Below, piece by piece: positions 1-7,938 of a stretch of 64,000 bases of DNA (the first letter of the stretch is position 1; each line of letters opens with the position of its first letter). The translations under genes were made by a program, and so were the position numbers. Source of the DNA: Acinetobacter sp. C32I (GTDB lineage: Bacteria > Pseudomonadota > Gammaproteobacteria > Pseudomonadales > Moraxellaceae). Location of the stretch: the NCBI RefSeq assembly GCF_023702715.1, contig NZ_CP098480.1, positions 682,001 to 746,000 of the forward strand, given 5' to 3'. The notes under the pieces were generated by a model. That model worked only from the letters and a program-made list of their open reading frames with translations. It was not told where the DNA came from and ran no database searches.

Positions 1-546
1 CATGATCGATGCGCTATACGGCTGGCTACATTGCGCATTACCAATCAGCACACGGAAAGATTCTGGGTCCGCAGGTGGGCAAGGGGCAATGGAATGTACA
101 ATGAAGCGATAGTTTGGATCATAGACATCAATGATTGAACCAAAGGGCTTATCCGCATTTTCATTTTTTGCACGTTGATAAACAAGGCTGCGTTGCATAC
201 GTGAAAAAGGCAGGGCATCTTGATCCGATTCAATGAAATATTGACGAATTTCAGGGCGAACATCTTCAAACAGAAAACGAAAATGTCCCAAAATTGGATA
301 GTTTCTCAAAATTGCATGTTTCTTTTGCAGTAAGTCGCGTAAACCAACAATGCTGAGCAATCCAGTGACTAACCAAAGACCGTTTAAAAGCGTATCGGAT
401 ATAAAATAATAAATGGTATGTGGGGTATAGGTAAATTTAAACCAAGTAATGGTTAAAGCAGTAAAAATACAAAGAAACCAAACAGAATGTCTTGAAAAGA
501 AAGTGTTAAGTAATTTATGTCTTATAGCTTGCGCTGGACTAGCCAT
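1..546 (-). CDS. FMN-binding glutamate synthase family protein (N-terminal part, cut by window edge)
   Basis: I translated this by hand from an ATG at 546; 182 codons stay open to the window edge. Two hydrophobic segments lie near residues 23-40 and 48-70. They are followed by a stretch typical of the N-terminus of FMN-binding glutamate-synthase-like proteins, including FRFLFEDVRPEIRQYF, MQRSLVYQRAKN and APCPPADPESFRVLIG. Family knowledge: these proteins carry a GltS-like FMN/Fe-S barrel behind an N-terminal membrane anchor, and their physiological role is poorly defined. The catalytic domain lies outside the window. There is no clear Shine-Dalgarno before the chosen start, so the start is likely but not certain. 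The gene is divergent from the IclR regulator at 808. Confidence 0.75.
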   Translation of the reverse strand, partial: MASPAQAIRHKLLNTFFSRHSVWFLCIFTALTITWFKFTYTPHTIYYFISDTLLNGLWLVTGLLSIVGLRDLLQKKHAILRNYPILGHFRFLFEDVRPEIRQYFIESDQDALPFSRMQRSLVYQRAKNENADKPFGSIIDVYDPNYRFIVHSIAPCPPADPESFRVLIGNAQCSQPYSASIM

Positions 547-807
547 CGGCAGGAGATTCCCATAATGAAGCAACTGACAAACGATGCCAAGAAGCTCACA
601 TAAGCTCAAGTAATGAATTGTTAGATATGAGAATTATTCTCTTATAAGTTTGCTTATTGGAAAAGTAACTTTCCTGTTTACAGCGGAAGAATGACTTGAA
701 TCCAGGTTCCTAACACGATTACTATCTTGAATATTGGTAATTTTCATAAATATAGATGCGCTGTATTCGAAAAGAAATTGGCGAGATGCAGGTTTTGGGA
801 CTTAAAA

Positions 808-1557
808 ATGAATAAAAAAGGTTCATCCATTACTCGGGTTTTAGACATTATTGAGGCAATTTCAACTGCAAAACATCCACCATCACCTTTAGATCTTTCA
901 GTGGAGTTGGATATCCCAAAGCCAAGTATCCATCGTTTATTGCAAACCTTAGAACAAGAAAAGTTTGTAAAGACGGATATGTATGGGGGTTATATTTTAG
1001 GTGATCGCACCTATACGCTGCTGATGAATGCTTGGGAGCAGGAACCTCGAAAGATGGAACGCTTGGCAATCCTGCAAAAACTATCTGATCAGATTAATGA
1101 AACTTGTGGTATTGCGATACTCAGTGATAATCAAATGCTCTATACCGACAGAGTGCAGGCGAATTGGCCGCTACAAGTGTATTTACCCGTTGGTGCGACC
1201 GTACCTTTGTGGTGTACATCGAGCGGAAAATTATTTTTAAGTTTTCAGCCTGCAAATCGCAGGAAAAATATATTAGAACATCTCCCGATTGTGCAACTCA
1301 CTAAAAATACCATTACCAATCCAGTATTACTTGAAGAAAATCTGGAGCAAATTTTTTTGAATAAACTTGGCACTGATAATGAAGAGTTTATTTCGGGGAT
1401 GGTGGCTTGTTCAGTCCCGATTCAAAGAGCTGGTACCATTGTGGCCTGTCTTTATGTACATGCACCCACAATAAGAAAGTCTCTTGAAGATCTCGTGTCA
1501 TATGAGCCTTTATTACGTCAGGCGGCAAATGATTTAAATAAATTGATTGATGTGTAG
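808..1557 (+). CDS. IclR-family transcriptional regulator
   Basis: This 249-residue protein has an N-terminal winged helix-turn-helix (residues about 8-65, ITRVLDIIEAIS through KPSIHRLLQTLEQEKFV). The IclR effector domain follows, with the usual small-molecule pocket features (GATVPLWCTSSGKLFL and the late SGMVACSVPI). I chose the ATG at 808 because the domain begins right after it; an in-frame ATG at 727 would add 27 untypical residues. It is convergent with the mmsA/alcohol dehydrogenase/permease operon and shares a bidirectional terminator with it. It is therefore the likely regulator of that operon, and the palindrome at 5753-5777 is its probable operator. The effector is unknown, probably the imported hydroxy acid or its semialdehyde. 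Confidence 0.85.
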   Translation: MNKKGSSITRVLDIIEAISTAKHPPSPLDLSVELDIPKPSIHRLLQTLEQEKFVKTDMYGGYILGDRTYTLLMNAWEQEPRKMERLAILQKLSDQINETCGIAILSDNQMLYTDRVQANWPLQVYLPVGATVPLWCTSSGKLFLSFQPANRRKNILEHLPIVQLTKNTITNPVLLEENLEQIFLNKLGTDNEEFISGMVACSVPIQRAGTIVACLYVHAPTIRKSLEDLVSYEPLLRQAANDLNKLIDV

Positions 1558-1586
1558 AAAAGAGTGAGCATTCAGCTCACTCTTTT
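1558..1586. terminator. Bidirectional rho-independent terminator
   Basis: Perfect 12-bp inverted repeat, AAAAGAGTGAGC (1558-1569) and GCTCACTCTTTT (1575-1586), with a 5-nt loop. A-rich and T-rich outer ends let it serve both the IclR gene (ends 1557) and the convergent dehydrogenase gene (ends 1601). Confidence 0.85.
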
Positions 1587-1600
1587 CTAGTGAGTAAAAA

Positions 1601-3097
1601 TTAGTTGAGTGTCGGCATTGAAAATTGAGCACCTTCACGAACATTGGTACTTGGCCAGCGTTGAGTAATGGTTTTACGACGCGTATAGAAACGGGCGCCA
1701 TCTGGCCCGTAGGCATGTAAATCACCAAACAGTGAACGCTTCCAACCGCCAAAACTATGATAAGCGACAGGCACTGGAAGCGGGATATTGATGCCGACCA
1801 TTCCCACTTTAATGTTATCGCTAAAATAGCGTGCGGCTTCTCCATCACGGGTATAAATACAGGTGCCGTTTCCATATTCATGACTATCGATCAGGTCCAT
1901 GGCTTCTTGCATGGTTTTTACACGGATGACTTGCAGTACGGGACCAAAGATCTCTTCTTTATAGCTGGTCATATTTGGTGTTACTTGATCAATGAGTGTG
2001 GCACCGACATAAAAACCATTTTCATAGCCTTCGGGTGCTGCATTGCGTCCATCGACAATTACACTGGCGCCTTGTTGTTCTGCACTATCAATATAGTTGA
2101 CTACTTTGGCTTTATGTTGCGCCGTAATCACTGGACCAAAATCATTGTCTTTATTGGAGTATGGGCCATATTTGAGCAAATCGATTTCTTTGGATAATTT
2201 TGCAATCATTTGATCGGCAATGTCATCACCTACAGCGACTGCGACTGAAAGGGCCATGCAGCGTTCGCCAGATGAACCAAATGCAGCACCTAATAAGGAA
2301 CTAACAACATTATCTAAATCTGCATCGGGCATGACAATGGCATGGTTTTTTGCGCCCCCTAAAGCCTGACAACGTTTACCTGCCGCAGTTGCTGTTTGAT
2401 AGATATATTCTGCAATGGGTGTAGAACCGACAAAACTAACTGCTTGCACACGAGGATCGTGCAACAGAGTATCAACTGCTTCTTTATCTCCATTCACCAC
2501 ATTTAATACGCCATCAGGAAGTCCTGCCTCTTTGAGCAGTTGAGCGATAAATAAAGTGGAGGATGGATCACGTTCGGAAGGTTTAAGCACGAAAGTATTT
2601 CCGCACACAATGGCCATTGGGAACATCCACAGTGGGACCATAACCGGAAAGTTAAACGGGGTTATCCCTGCAACAACCCCTAAAGGTTGAAACTCACTCC
2701 ATGAGTCGATTGCAGGACCGACATTCTTACTGAATTCACCTTTTAAAAATTCAGGGGCACTACAAGCATACTCAACATTTTCGATGCCACGTTGTAATTC
2801 GCCTGCGGCATCATGTCCGATTTTGCCATGCTCTTCACCAATCAGCTGGCAGATTTTTTCAGCATTGTTTTCCAGCAATTCCTTAAATTTAAACATGACG
2901 CGAGCCCGTTTGATCACTGGGGTATTGCGCCATTCTGGGAAAGCCGCTTCTGCCGCTGCAATTGCTTCCTCCACGGTTGCTTTGCAGGCAAGTGCGACTT
3001 CTTTTGTTTGTATGCCTAATGACGGGTTATAGATGGCTTGCGTGCGTGTATGTGCTGTATTGATTGCACCCTGAATAAAATGTCCAATGAGTTCCAT
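1601..3097 (-). CDS. mmsA: CoA-acylating methylmalonate-semialdehyde dehydrogenase
   Basis: At 498 residues this has normal MmsA length. The family oxidises methylmalonate semialdehyde, and commonly malonate semialdehyde, with NAD and CoA to propionyl-CoA or acetyl-CoA plus CO2. Visible features are the GITPFNFPVMVPLWMFP cofactor-binding stretch, the SFVGSTPIAEYIY NAD-binding loop and the nucleophile Cys in FGSSGERCMALSVAV. The C-terminal KSLFGD-type MmsA signature is also present (GGWKRSLFGDLHAYG). I chose the ATG at 3097 because AGAGGAA lies at proper spacing before it; the longer frame to 3145 would overlap the upstream gene. It is the last gene of a leftward operon with an iron alcohol dehydrogenase and a GntP permease. 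The operon context suggests a hydroxy-acid route rather than the valine pathway. Confidence 0.9.
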   Translation of the reverse strand: MELIGHFIQGAINTAHTRTQAIYNPSLGIQTKEVALACKATVEEAIAAAEAAFPEWRNTPVIKRARVMFKFKELLENNAEKICQLIGEEHGKIGHDAAGELQRGIENVEYACSAPEFLKGEFSKNVGPAIDSWSEFQPLGVVAGITPFNFPVMVPLWMFPMAIVCGNTFVLKPSERDPSSTLFIAQLLKEAGLPDGVLNVVNGDKEAVDTLLHDPRVQAVSFVGSTPIAEYIYQTATAAGKRCQALGGAKNHAIVMPDADLDNVVSSLLGAAFGSSGERCMALSVAVAVGDDIADQMIAKLSKEIDLLKYGPYSNKDNDFGPVITAQHKAKVVNYIDSAEQQGASVIVDGRNAAPEGYENGFYVGATLIDQVTPNMTSYKEEIFGPVLQVIRVKTMQEAMDLIDSHEYGNGTCIYTRDGEAARYFSDNIKVGMVGINIPLPVPVAYHSFGGWKRSLFGDLHAYGPDGARFYTRRKTITQRWPSTNVREGAQFSMPTLN

Positions 3098-3132
3098 GTG
3101 AATTTTTCCTCTGTTATAAAAAATGAAAGCGT

Positions 3133-4296
3133 TTATGCTGACCAAAGTTGTTGATACAAGCTGACCATTTGCTCAATCGTCGGCACAATAGGGTTATTGG
3201 ATGGTGAACCTGAGGCAAGTGCTTGCTCGGCCATGGTCTGAACAACTTCATCAAAATATTGTTTGTCTACACCGAACTCAGCCAATGTGGGGACTTTCAA
3301 ATCTTGATTAATCGCGATTAAGGTTTTTATGAGTTTTTGATTGGCGAGCTCAGTTGTATCATCTGGATGTGCACAACCTATTGCCTTGGCACAATCGGCA
3401 TAGCGTTCTGGTGCTGCCTGAATAGAAAACTCTGTGATAAGAGGAAGCAGCATTGCATTAGATAAGCCATGCGGAACATGAAAGAAAGCACCAATGGGTC
3501 GGCTCATACCATGTACCAGTGCAACAGAGGCGTTTGAAAAAGCGATACCTGCCAAAGTAGAGCCAAGCATCATTTTTTCACGTGCTCGTTCATTGTTGGG
3601 TTGGTGATAGACGATCTGCAAATTTGGACCAATCAGTTTCATCGCTGCAAGCGCTTGTGCATCGCTATATGGGCTGGCTTTCTTGCTGACATAAGCTTCG
3701 ATGGCATGGGTAAGTGCATCAATACCTGTATCTGCGGTGGTACGTGGAGGCAGAGATAGGGTGAGTTCGTAGTCGATAATCGCCGCGATTGGTAGAAAAC
3801 CGAGCCCAGCACACAGCATTTTCTCACTAGTTTTATCATTGGTAATAATGGTAAAACGCGTGCATTCGGAGCCTGTTCCTGCTGTGGTTGGAATGGCAAT
3901 GATGGGCAGACCTAGCTCATTGACTTGTCTAGGGAATTTATAATCAGAGATGTCTCCGCCATGTTTGCTTAAGATACTAATCGCTTTAGCACTATCAATT
4001 GGGCTGCCACCACCAATCGCAATAATGGCATCATACTGCTGCGCCTGAATATATTTTACACCTGCTTCGATGGAGCTAGAGGTCGGCTCTGGAATGGTTC
4101 CATCAAAATAGTCACTGTCTATATGTGCTGCTTTGAGCAGGTCTTGAATTTGCTTGATATACCCAAGTGAAACCATCATTTTATCGGTAATAATCAGTGG
4201 CTTGTTTGCACCTAAGCTTTCTAGAATCATCGGAAGCTTAGCTCTCGCATTTTTTCCAATTTCCATAATCCTTGGAAGGTGTGTTGAAAATGACAT
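3133..4296 (-). CDS. Iron-containing (group III) alcohol dehydrogenase
   Basis: This 387-residue protein has normal length for the Fe-ADH family. The nucleotide-binding motif GGGSPIDSAK is present near residue 98. The metal-ligand region follows, with DALTHAIEAYVS and the His-rich HGMSRPIGAFFHVPHG stretch. The family oxidises primary alcohols or hydroxy acids with NAD(P). It sits 35 bp upstream of the semialdehyde dehydrogenase and 37 bp downstream of a GntP-type permease. I infer that it oxidises a hydroxy acid such as 3-hydroxypropionate or 3-hydroxyisobutyrate to the semialdehyde used by MmsA. A 4-hydroxybutyrate or 1,3-propanediol dehydrogenase role cannot be excluded. Confidence 0.88.
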   Translation of the reverse strand: MSFSTHLPRIMEIGKNARAKLPMILESLGANKPLIITDKMMVSLGYIKQIQDLLKAAHIDSDYFDGTIPEPTSSSIEAGVKYIQAQQYDAIIAIGGGSPIDSAKAISILSKHGGDISDYKFPRQVNELGLPIIAIPTTAGTGSECTRFTIITNDKTSEKMLCAGLGFLPIAAIIDYELTLSLPPRTTADTGIDALTHAIEAYVSKKASPYSDAQALAAMKLIGPNLQIVYHQPNNERAREKMMLGSTLAGIAFSNASVALVHGMSRPIGAFFHVPHGLSNAMLLPLITEFSIQAAPERYADCAKAIGCAHPDDTTELANQKLIKTLIAINQDLKVPTLAEFGVDKQYFDEVVQTMAEQALASGSPSNNPIVPTIEQMVSLYQQLWSA

Positions 4297-4333
4297 TTTT
4301 AATTCTCCGTATTAACGTCAAAATTGATTGTTT

Positions 4334-5725
4334 TTAAAATGAACCGAATATTGATCCCAGTGTGATCACACCACTCAGCGCGATCAGTGGAATGATGACG
4401 GCGACAATGAACATGTCGTAATAAGATTGTTTATGGGTTAAACCACACAAGGTAATAATGGTAATCACTGCACCATTGTGAGGAAGTGAATCCAGTGCAC
4501 CAGAAGCCATAGAGGCAACTCGATGCATCAGTTCCAATGAAATGCCATGTTGAAAGGCCAAATCCTTATAGGTTTCTCCCATTGTATTCAGCGCAATACT
4601 CAAACCACCCGAAGCAGAACCCGTGATACCTGCTAATACATTGATCACGATTGCTTCTGAGATAAGTGGGTTGTTGGGGGCAATGCCGACAAGAAAGTCT
4701 CGTAAAATAATAAAGCCTGCCAAAGATGCAATGACTGAACCATAGCCGACTTCTGAGGCAGTATTAAAAATAGGTAGAAAGGATGAGGAAACACCTTGTT
4801 GGATTGAGTTTTTGATATCAACAATAGACTTCCAGTTGAGAACAATGATACTTAAACAAGCCAAAACCAAGGCGCATATGATTGCCCATAATCCAATCAC
4901 TGAATTAAGTGAGGTATTCCCAAATTGATCCGTTGCTAAATAGGCGGTATCCAGTGAAGGTAAGATCAGTTTAGTGAGGACTAAGTTGCTCACAATCACT
5001 ATGAAAATTGGAATAAACGCGACCATAAGACTTGGTTTGGCACTCGTTAGATTTTGTTCATGATGACTTTCGAGATGGTTGCCATATCCTTCGAGGCTTA
5101 AATCCGCTTTTTTAACTCGCCGATTGAGCCACCACATACCTGTGATCAAGATAAAGATGGATGCTAAAACACCGAGTCCAGGTGCAGCATAGAGATCAGT
5201 ATCAAAAAAAGGCATTGGGATTGCATTCTGAATTGCGGGTGTGCCTGGTAATGCGGTCATGGTAAAGGTGAGTGCACCTAGCATAATCGCTGCGGGGATC
5301 AGGCGTTTAGGAATGCCGAGTTCTTTAAATAATGCCGAGGCAATCGGAAAAACTGCAAAACCGACAACAAAAAGTGAAACGCCTCCATAGGTTAAAATTG
5401 CACAAGACAGCACGATCGAAAGCATAGCTCTATGATGACCAAGCTTTTCCACAAAGAAATTGGCAATGGTTTGTGCAGAGCCAGAATCTTCCATTAATTT
5501 TCCAAATACTGCACCTAGTAAAAATAGAGGGAAGTATTTGATGATATAACCGCCTAAACCTGTCATAAACACTTGGGAATAAAAGCCAAGTAGTTGGTCG
5601 CTGAGGCCGCTCCATGCGACAGCAAATAATGCCAGTAAGGGCGCAAGTACGATTACGCTAAATCCTTTATATGCTAAATACATCAACAATATTAAGGACA
5701 AGACTATTCCAATTAGTCCTACCAT
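4334..5725 (-). CDS. GntP-family permease
   Basis: 463-residue, highly hydrophobic protein with about 12 membrane segments. The pattern is that of GntP/gluconate-type symporters, including GGYIIKYFPLFLLGAVFGKLM, GGVSLFVVGFAVFPIA and GITGSASGGLSIAL. Family members import gluconate, 3-hydroxybutyrate or related hydroxy acids with protons. I chose the ATG at 5725, preceded by AGGTG; a GTG at 5734 is an alternative that adds three residues. It is the first gene of the operon with the Fe-ADH and MmsA, which supports hydroxy-acid uptake. A 25-bp palindrome lies 28 bp upstream of the start and probably controls the operon. Confidence 0.85.
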   Translation of the reverse strand: MVGLIGIVLSLILLMYLAYKGFSVIVLAPLLALFAVAWSGLSDQLLGFYSQVFMTGLGGYIIKYFPLFLLGAVFGKLMEDSGSAQTIANFFVEKLGHHRAMLSIVLSCAILTYGGVSLFVVGFAVFPIASALFKELGIPKRLIPAAIMLGALTFTMTALPGTPAIQNAIPMPFFDTDLYAAPGLGVLASIFILITGMWWLNRRVKKADLSLEGYGNHLESHHEQNLTSAKPSLMVAFIPIFIVIVSNLVLTKLILPSLDTAYLATDQFGNTSLNSVIGLWAIICALVLACLSIIVLNWKSIVDIKNSIQQGVSSSFLPIFNTASEVGYGSVIASLAGFIILRDFLVGIAPNNPLISEAIVINVLAGITGSASGGLSIALNTMGETYKDLAFQHGISLELMHRVASMASGALDSLPHNGAVITIITLCGLTHKQSYYDMFIVAVIIPLIALSGVITLGSIFGSF

Positions 5726-5752
5726 TTTATACACCTGTTCTTGTAGTTTTGT

Positions 5753-5777
5753 ATAATGATACGAAACGTATCATTAT
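5753..5777. promoter_or_regulatory. Palindromic operator upstream of the permease-dehydrogenase operon
   Basis: Perfect inverted repeat with 11-bp arms around a 3-bp AAA centre; the core is ATGATACG-AAA-CGTATCAT. It lies directly upstream of the permease start on the minus strand. Its size and position fit an IclR-type operator, probably for the regulator encoded at 808-1557. No second copy was seen near the IclR gene itself. Confidence 0.6.
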
Positions 5778-6149
5778 TAATGTATATAATTTAATCTAAC
5801 TGAAGTCAAGCGTCGAAATTAACGTGAACCTGAAAGATGGCTCATGCTGTTTTGTATTTGAAATTTTGATGCTATTGGGGAGGTCTGGGGTTCTAGAAGT
5901 AAAAATTATTTTTGAATAAAGGAGTGTAAGTATTTAATGAAAAGATAATTTTTGAATGAGTCTCAATATTTAATCAAGCTAGCATTTCAGCAAAACGAAG
6001 TAGAACTTTCTAACAAGTACTTATTGTTAAATTGATCACTCAAATGATAAAAAAAGAGATAAATATCATTTTTTTATTTACAGCGCTTAACCAATTGGTA
6101 ATAATCCAACTAAAATTTTTTACTATTTGTTTAATGTGAATCTAAAAAA
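5778..6149. other. Intergenic region upstream of cdiB
   Basis: About 370 bp of AT-rich sequence between the divergent permease and cdiB genes. It has no convincing ORF, RNA gene or repeat. It presumably holds the cdiBA promoter, but I could not pick one with confidence. Confidence 0.5.
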
Positions 6150-7880
6150 ATGAAAAAAAACCAAATATTCATTATGTTAAGTTTACTTGGAACATCAATT
6201 TATGCTGCTGAACCACCAACGGGTGTAGTCTTACAGCCCGATGCTACACAGCGCCAGCAACAACGCGATGAAGCTTTACAGAAACAAATACAGCCTGAAC
6301 CATCCGTTCAAACTGGATTGGAAAAGCAATTACAACACAAACCACAACTTCAGTTTTTGAAGTCGCACAGTGAAGAAGTTTGTTTTGAAATCAAAAAATT
6401 TGTACTGATCGGCGAAGATGCTCGTCAGTTTACTTTTGCTATGCGCCCAGTAACTCAGGGTCAATATAACTTGATTGGACGCTGTATCGGGGTGCAGGGA
6501 CTCAATCAAGCTTTGGATTTGATCCAGAATGATTTGATCAGCCATGGCTATGTTACGACGCGAATGTTATTGCCACAACAAAATATTGCTTCGGGCACAA
6601 TTCAACTTAAAGTGGTTGCAGGTAAGGTCGATCAAATTCAGTTTGTTGATGGTACTTCAAAACGTGCACATAAATTTAATGCATTACCGGTGAAATCAGG
6701 CGACATTCTCAATGTACGTAATATTGAACAGGGTTTAGAAAATTTTAAACGAGTGCCAACCGTTGAAGCTGATTTTAAAATTAAGCCTTCAGAGCAGCGT
6801 ACTGAACCTGGTTATAGTGATTTAGAACTCGCTTGGCAACAATCCAAACCCTATCGTTTACATTTGGGTATTGATGATGCAGGATCGGACTCAACGGGTA
6901 AATATCAAGGCACGGCAACCTTGTCCTTAGATAATCTATTGACCGCAAATGACCTGTTCTATGGCAGTTATAATCACGACTTAGGTGGCGGTGACTCTGG
7001 TAAACGAGGTACAGATGGCTTCTACCTCAGTTATAGCATTCCCTATCAATACTGGTTATTGAACACCAGTTATAGCCAATCCAATTATAACCAGACAGTC
7101 GCTGGTGCGAACCAAAGTTATAACTATAGCGGTAAAAGTAAGTTAATTGGCGCTGATCTATCCCGTGTGTTGTACCGAGATGCCAAACGGAAGACTTCTG
7201 CGAGTGTCGGTGGTTGGTATCGTGAGTCGCAGAACTTTATCAATGATGTTGAAGTGGAAGTGCAGCGTCGAAAAACCGCAGGCTGGAAAGCTAGCTTAGA
7301 TCATAGTGAATATTTAGCCAATGCCACGCTGACAGGTAATGTCACTTATAAACGAGGTACGGGTGCATTTAGTGCGATGCGTGCACCAGAAGAACAATTT
7401 AACGAAGCATATACCCGTGTCGGTATTTTACAGGCCAATGCCAGTTTGCAAGTGCCATTTCAAGTCGGCCAACAAAACCTACAATATCTGGCTGAGTGGC
7501 GTATGCAACACAGCAATAAAGCACTGACACCACAAGATCGCTTCTCGATTGGTAACCGTTACACAGTACGTGGTTTTGATGGTGAACAAACCCTGATGGC
7601 TGATAATGGCTTTTTGGTTCGCAATGAACTGAGCGGCTCAATTGCGAAACTTCCAATGCAGTGGTACAGCGGCATTGATTATGGTGAAGTGGGTGGAACC
7701 ACTGCGTATCAACCCAACCCATTGGTCGGCACCAGTTTGTTAGGTGCAGTTGTGGGCTTACGTGGACAGGTGTTTAAGTCCGTGAGTTACGACGCTTTTG
7801 TCGGTGCGCCGTTGAAAAAACCAGAATATTTTAAAACCGATGATTTTACGACAGGTTTCAGTGTGAACTGGATGTACTAG
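6150..7880 (+). CDS. cdiB: Two-partner secretion outer-membrane transporter (ShlB/FhaC/CdiB family)
   Basis: This 576-residue protein would export the adjacent giant CdiA across the outer membrane. A signal peptide ends around residues 19-20 (MLSLLGTSIYA-AEPP), followed by a Q-rich linker with a possible plug helix. POTRA domains span about residues 75-225 (CFEIKKFVLIGE, and SGTIQLKVVAGKVDQIQF). The rest is a C-terminal beta barrel. The conserved loop-6 motif VRGF appears in NRYTVRGFDGE near residue 474. The length matches the FhaC/CdiB family. cdiA starts 58 bp downstream in the same direction, so the two form an operon. There is no strong ribosome-binding site before the ATG. Confidence 0.93.
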   Translation: MKKNQIFIMLSLLGTSIYAAEPPTGVVLQPDATQRQQQRDEALQKQIQPEPSVQTGLEKQLQHKPQLQFLKSHSEEVCFEIKKFVLIGEDARQFTFAMRPVTQGQYNLIGRCIGVQGLNQALDLIQNDLISHGYVTTRMLLPQQNIASGTIQLKVVAGKVDQIQFVDGTSKRAHKFNALPVKSGDILNVRNIEQGLENFKRVPTVEADFKIKPSEQRTEPGYSDLELAWQQSKPYRLHLGIDDAGSDSTGKYQGTATLSLDNLLTANDLFYGSYNHDLGGGDSGKRGTDGFYLSYSIPYQYWLLNTSYSQSNYNQTVAGANQSYNYSGKSKLIGADLSRVLYRDAKRKTSASVGGWYRESQNFINDVEVEVQRRKTAGWKASLDHSEYLANATLTGNVTYKRGTGAFSAMRAPEEQFNEAYTRVGILQANASLQVPFQVGQQNLQYLAEWRMQHSNKALTPQDRFSIGNRYTVRGFDGEQTLMADNGFLVRNELSGSIAKLPMQWYSGIDYGEVGGTTAYQPNPLVGTSLLGAVVGLRGQVFKSVSYDAFVGAPLKKPEYFKTDDFTTGFSVNWMY

Positions 7881-7938
7881 TCCACACTTTTTGATGTTTT
7901 TTTAATGAATTAAATAAATAAAGATTGGGTATTTAGGT

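Noticed and set aside
727..807. Longer start for the IclR regulator at 727
   Set aside because: The added 27 residues do not resemble IclR N-termini, while the ATG at 808 begins right before the helix-turn-helix.
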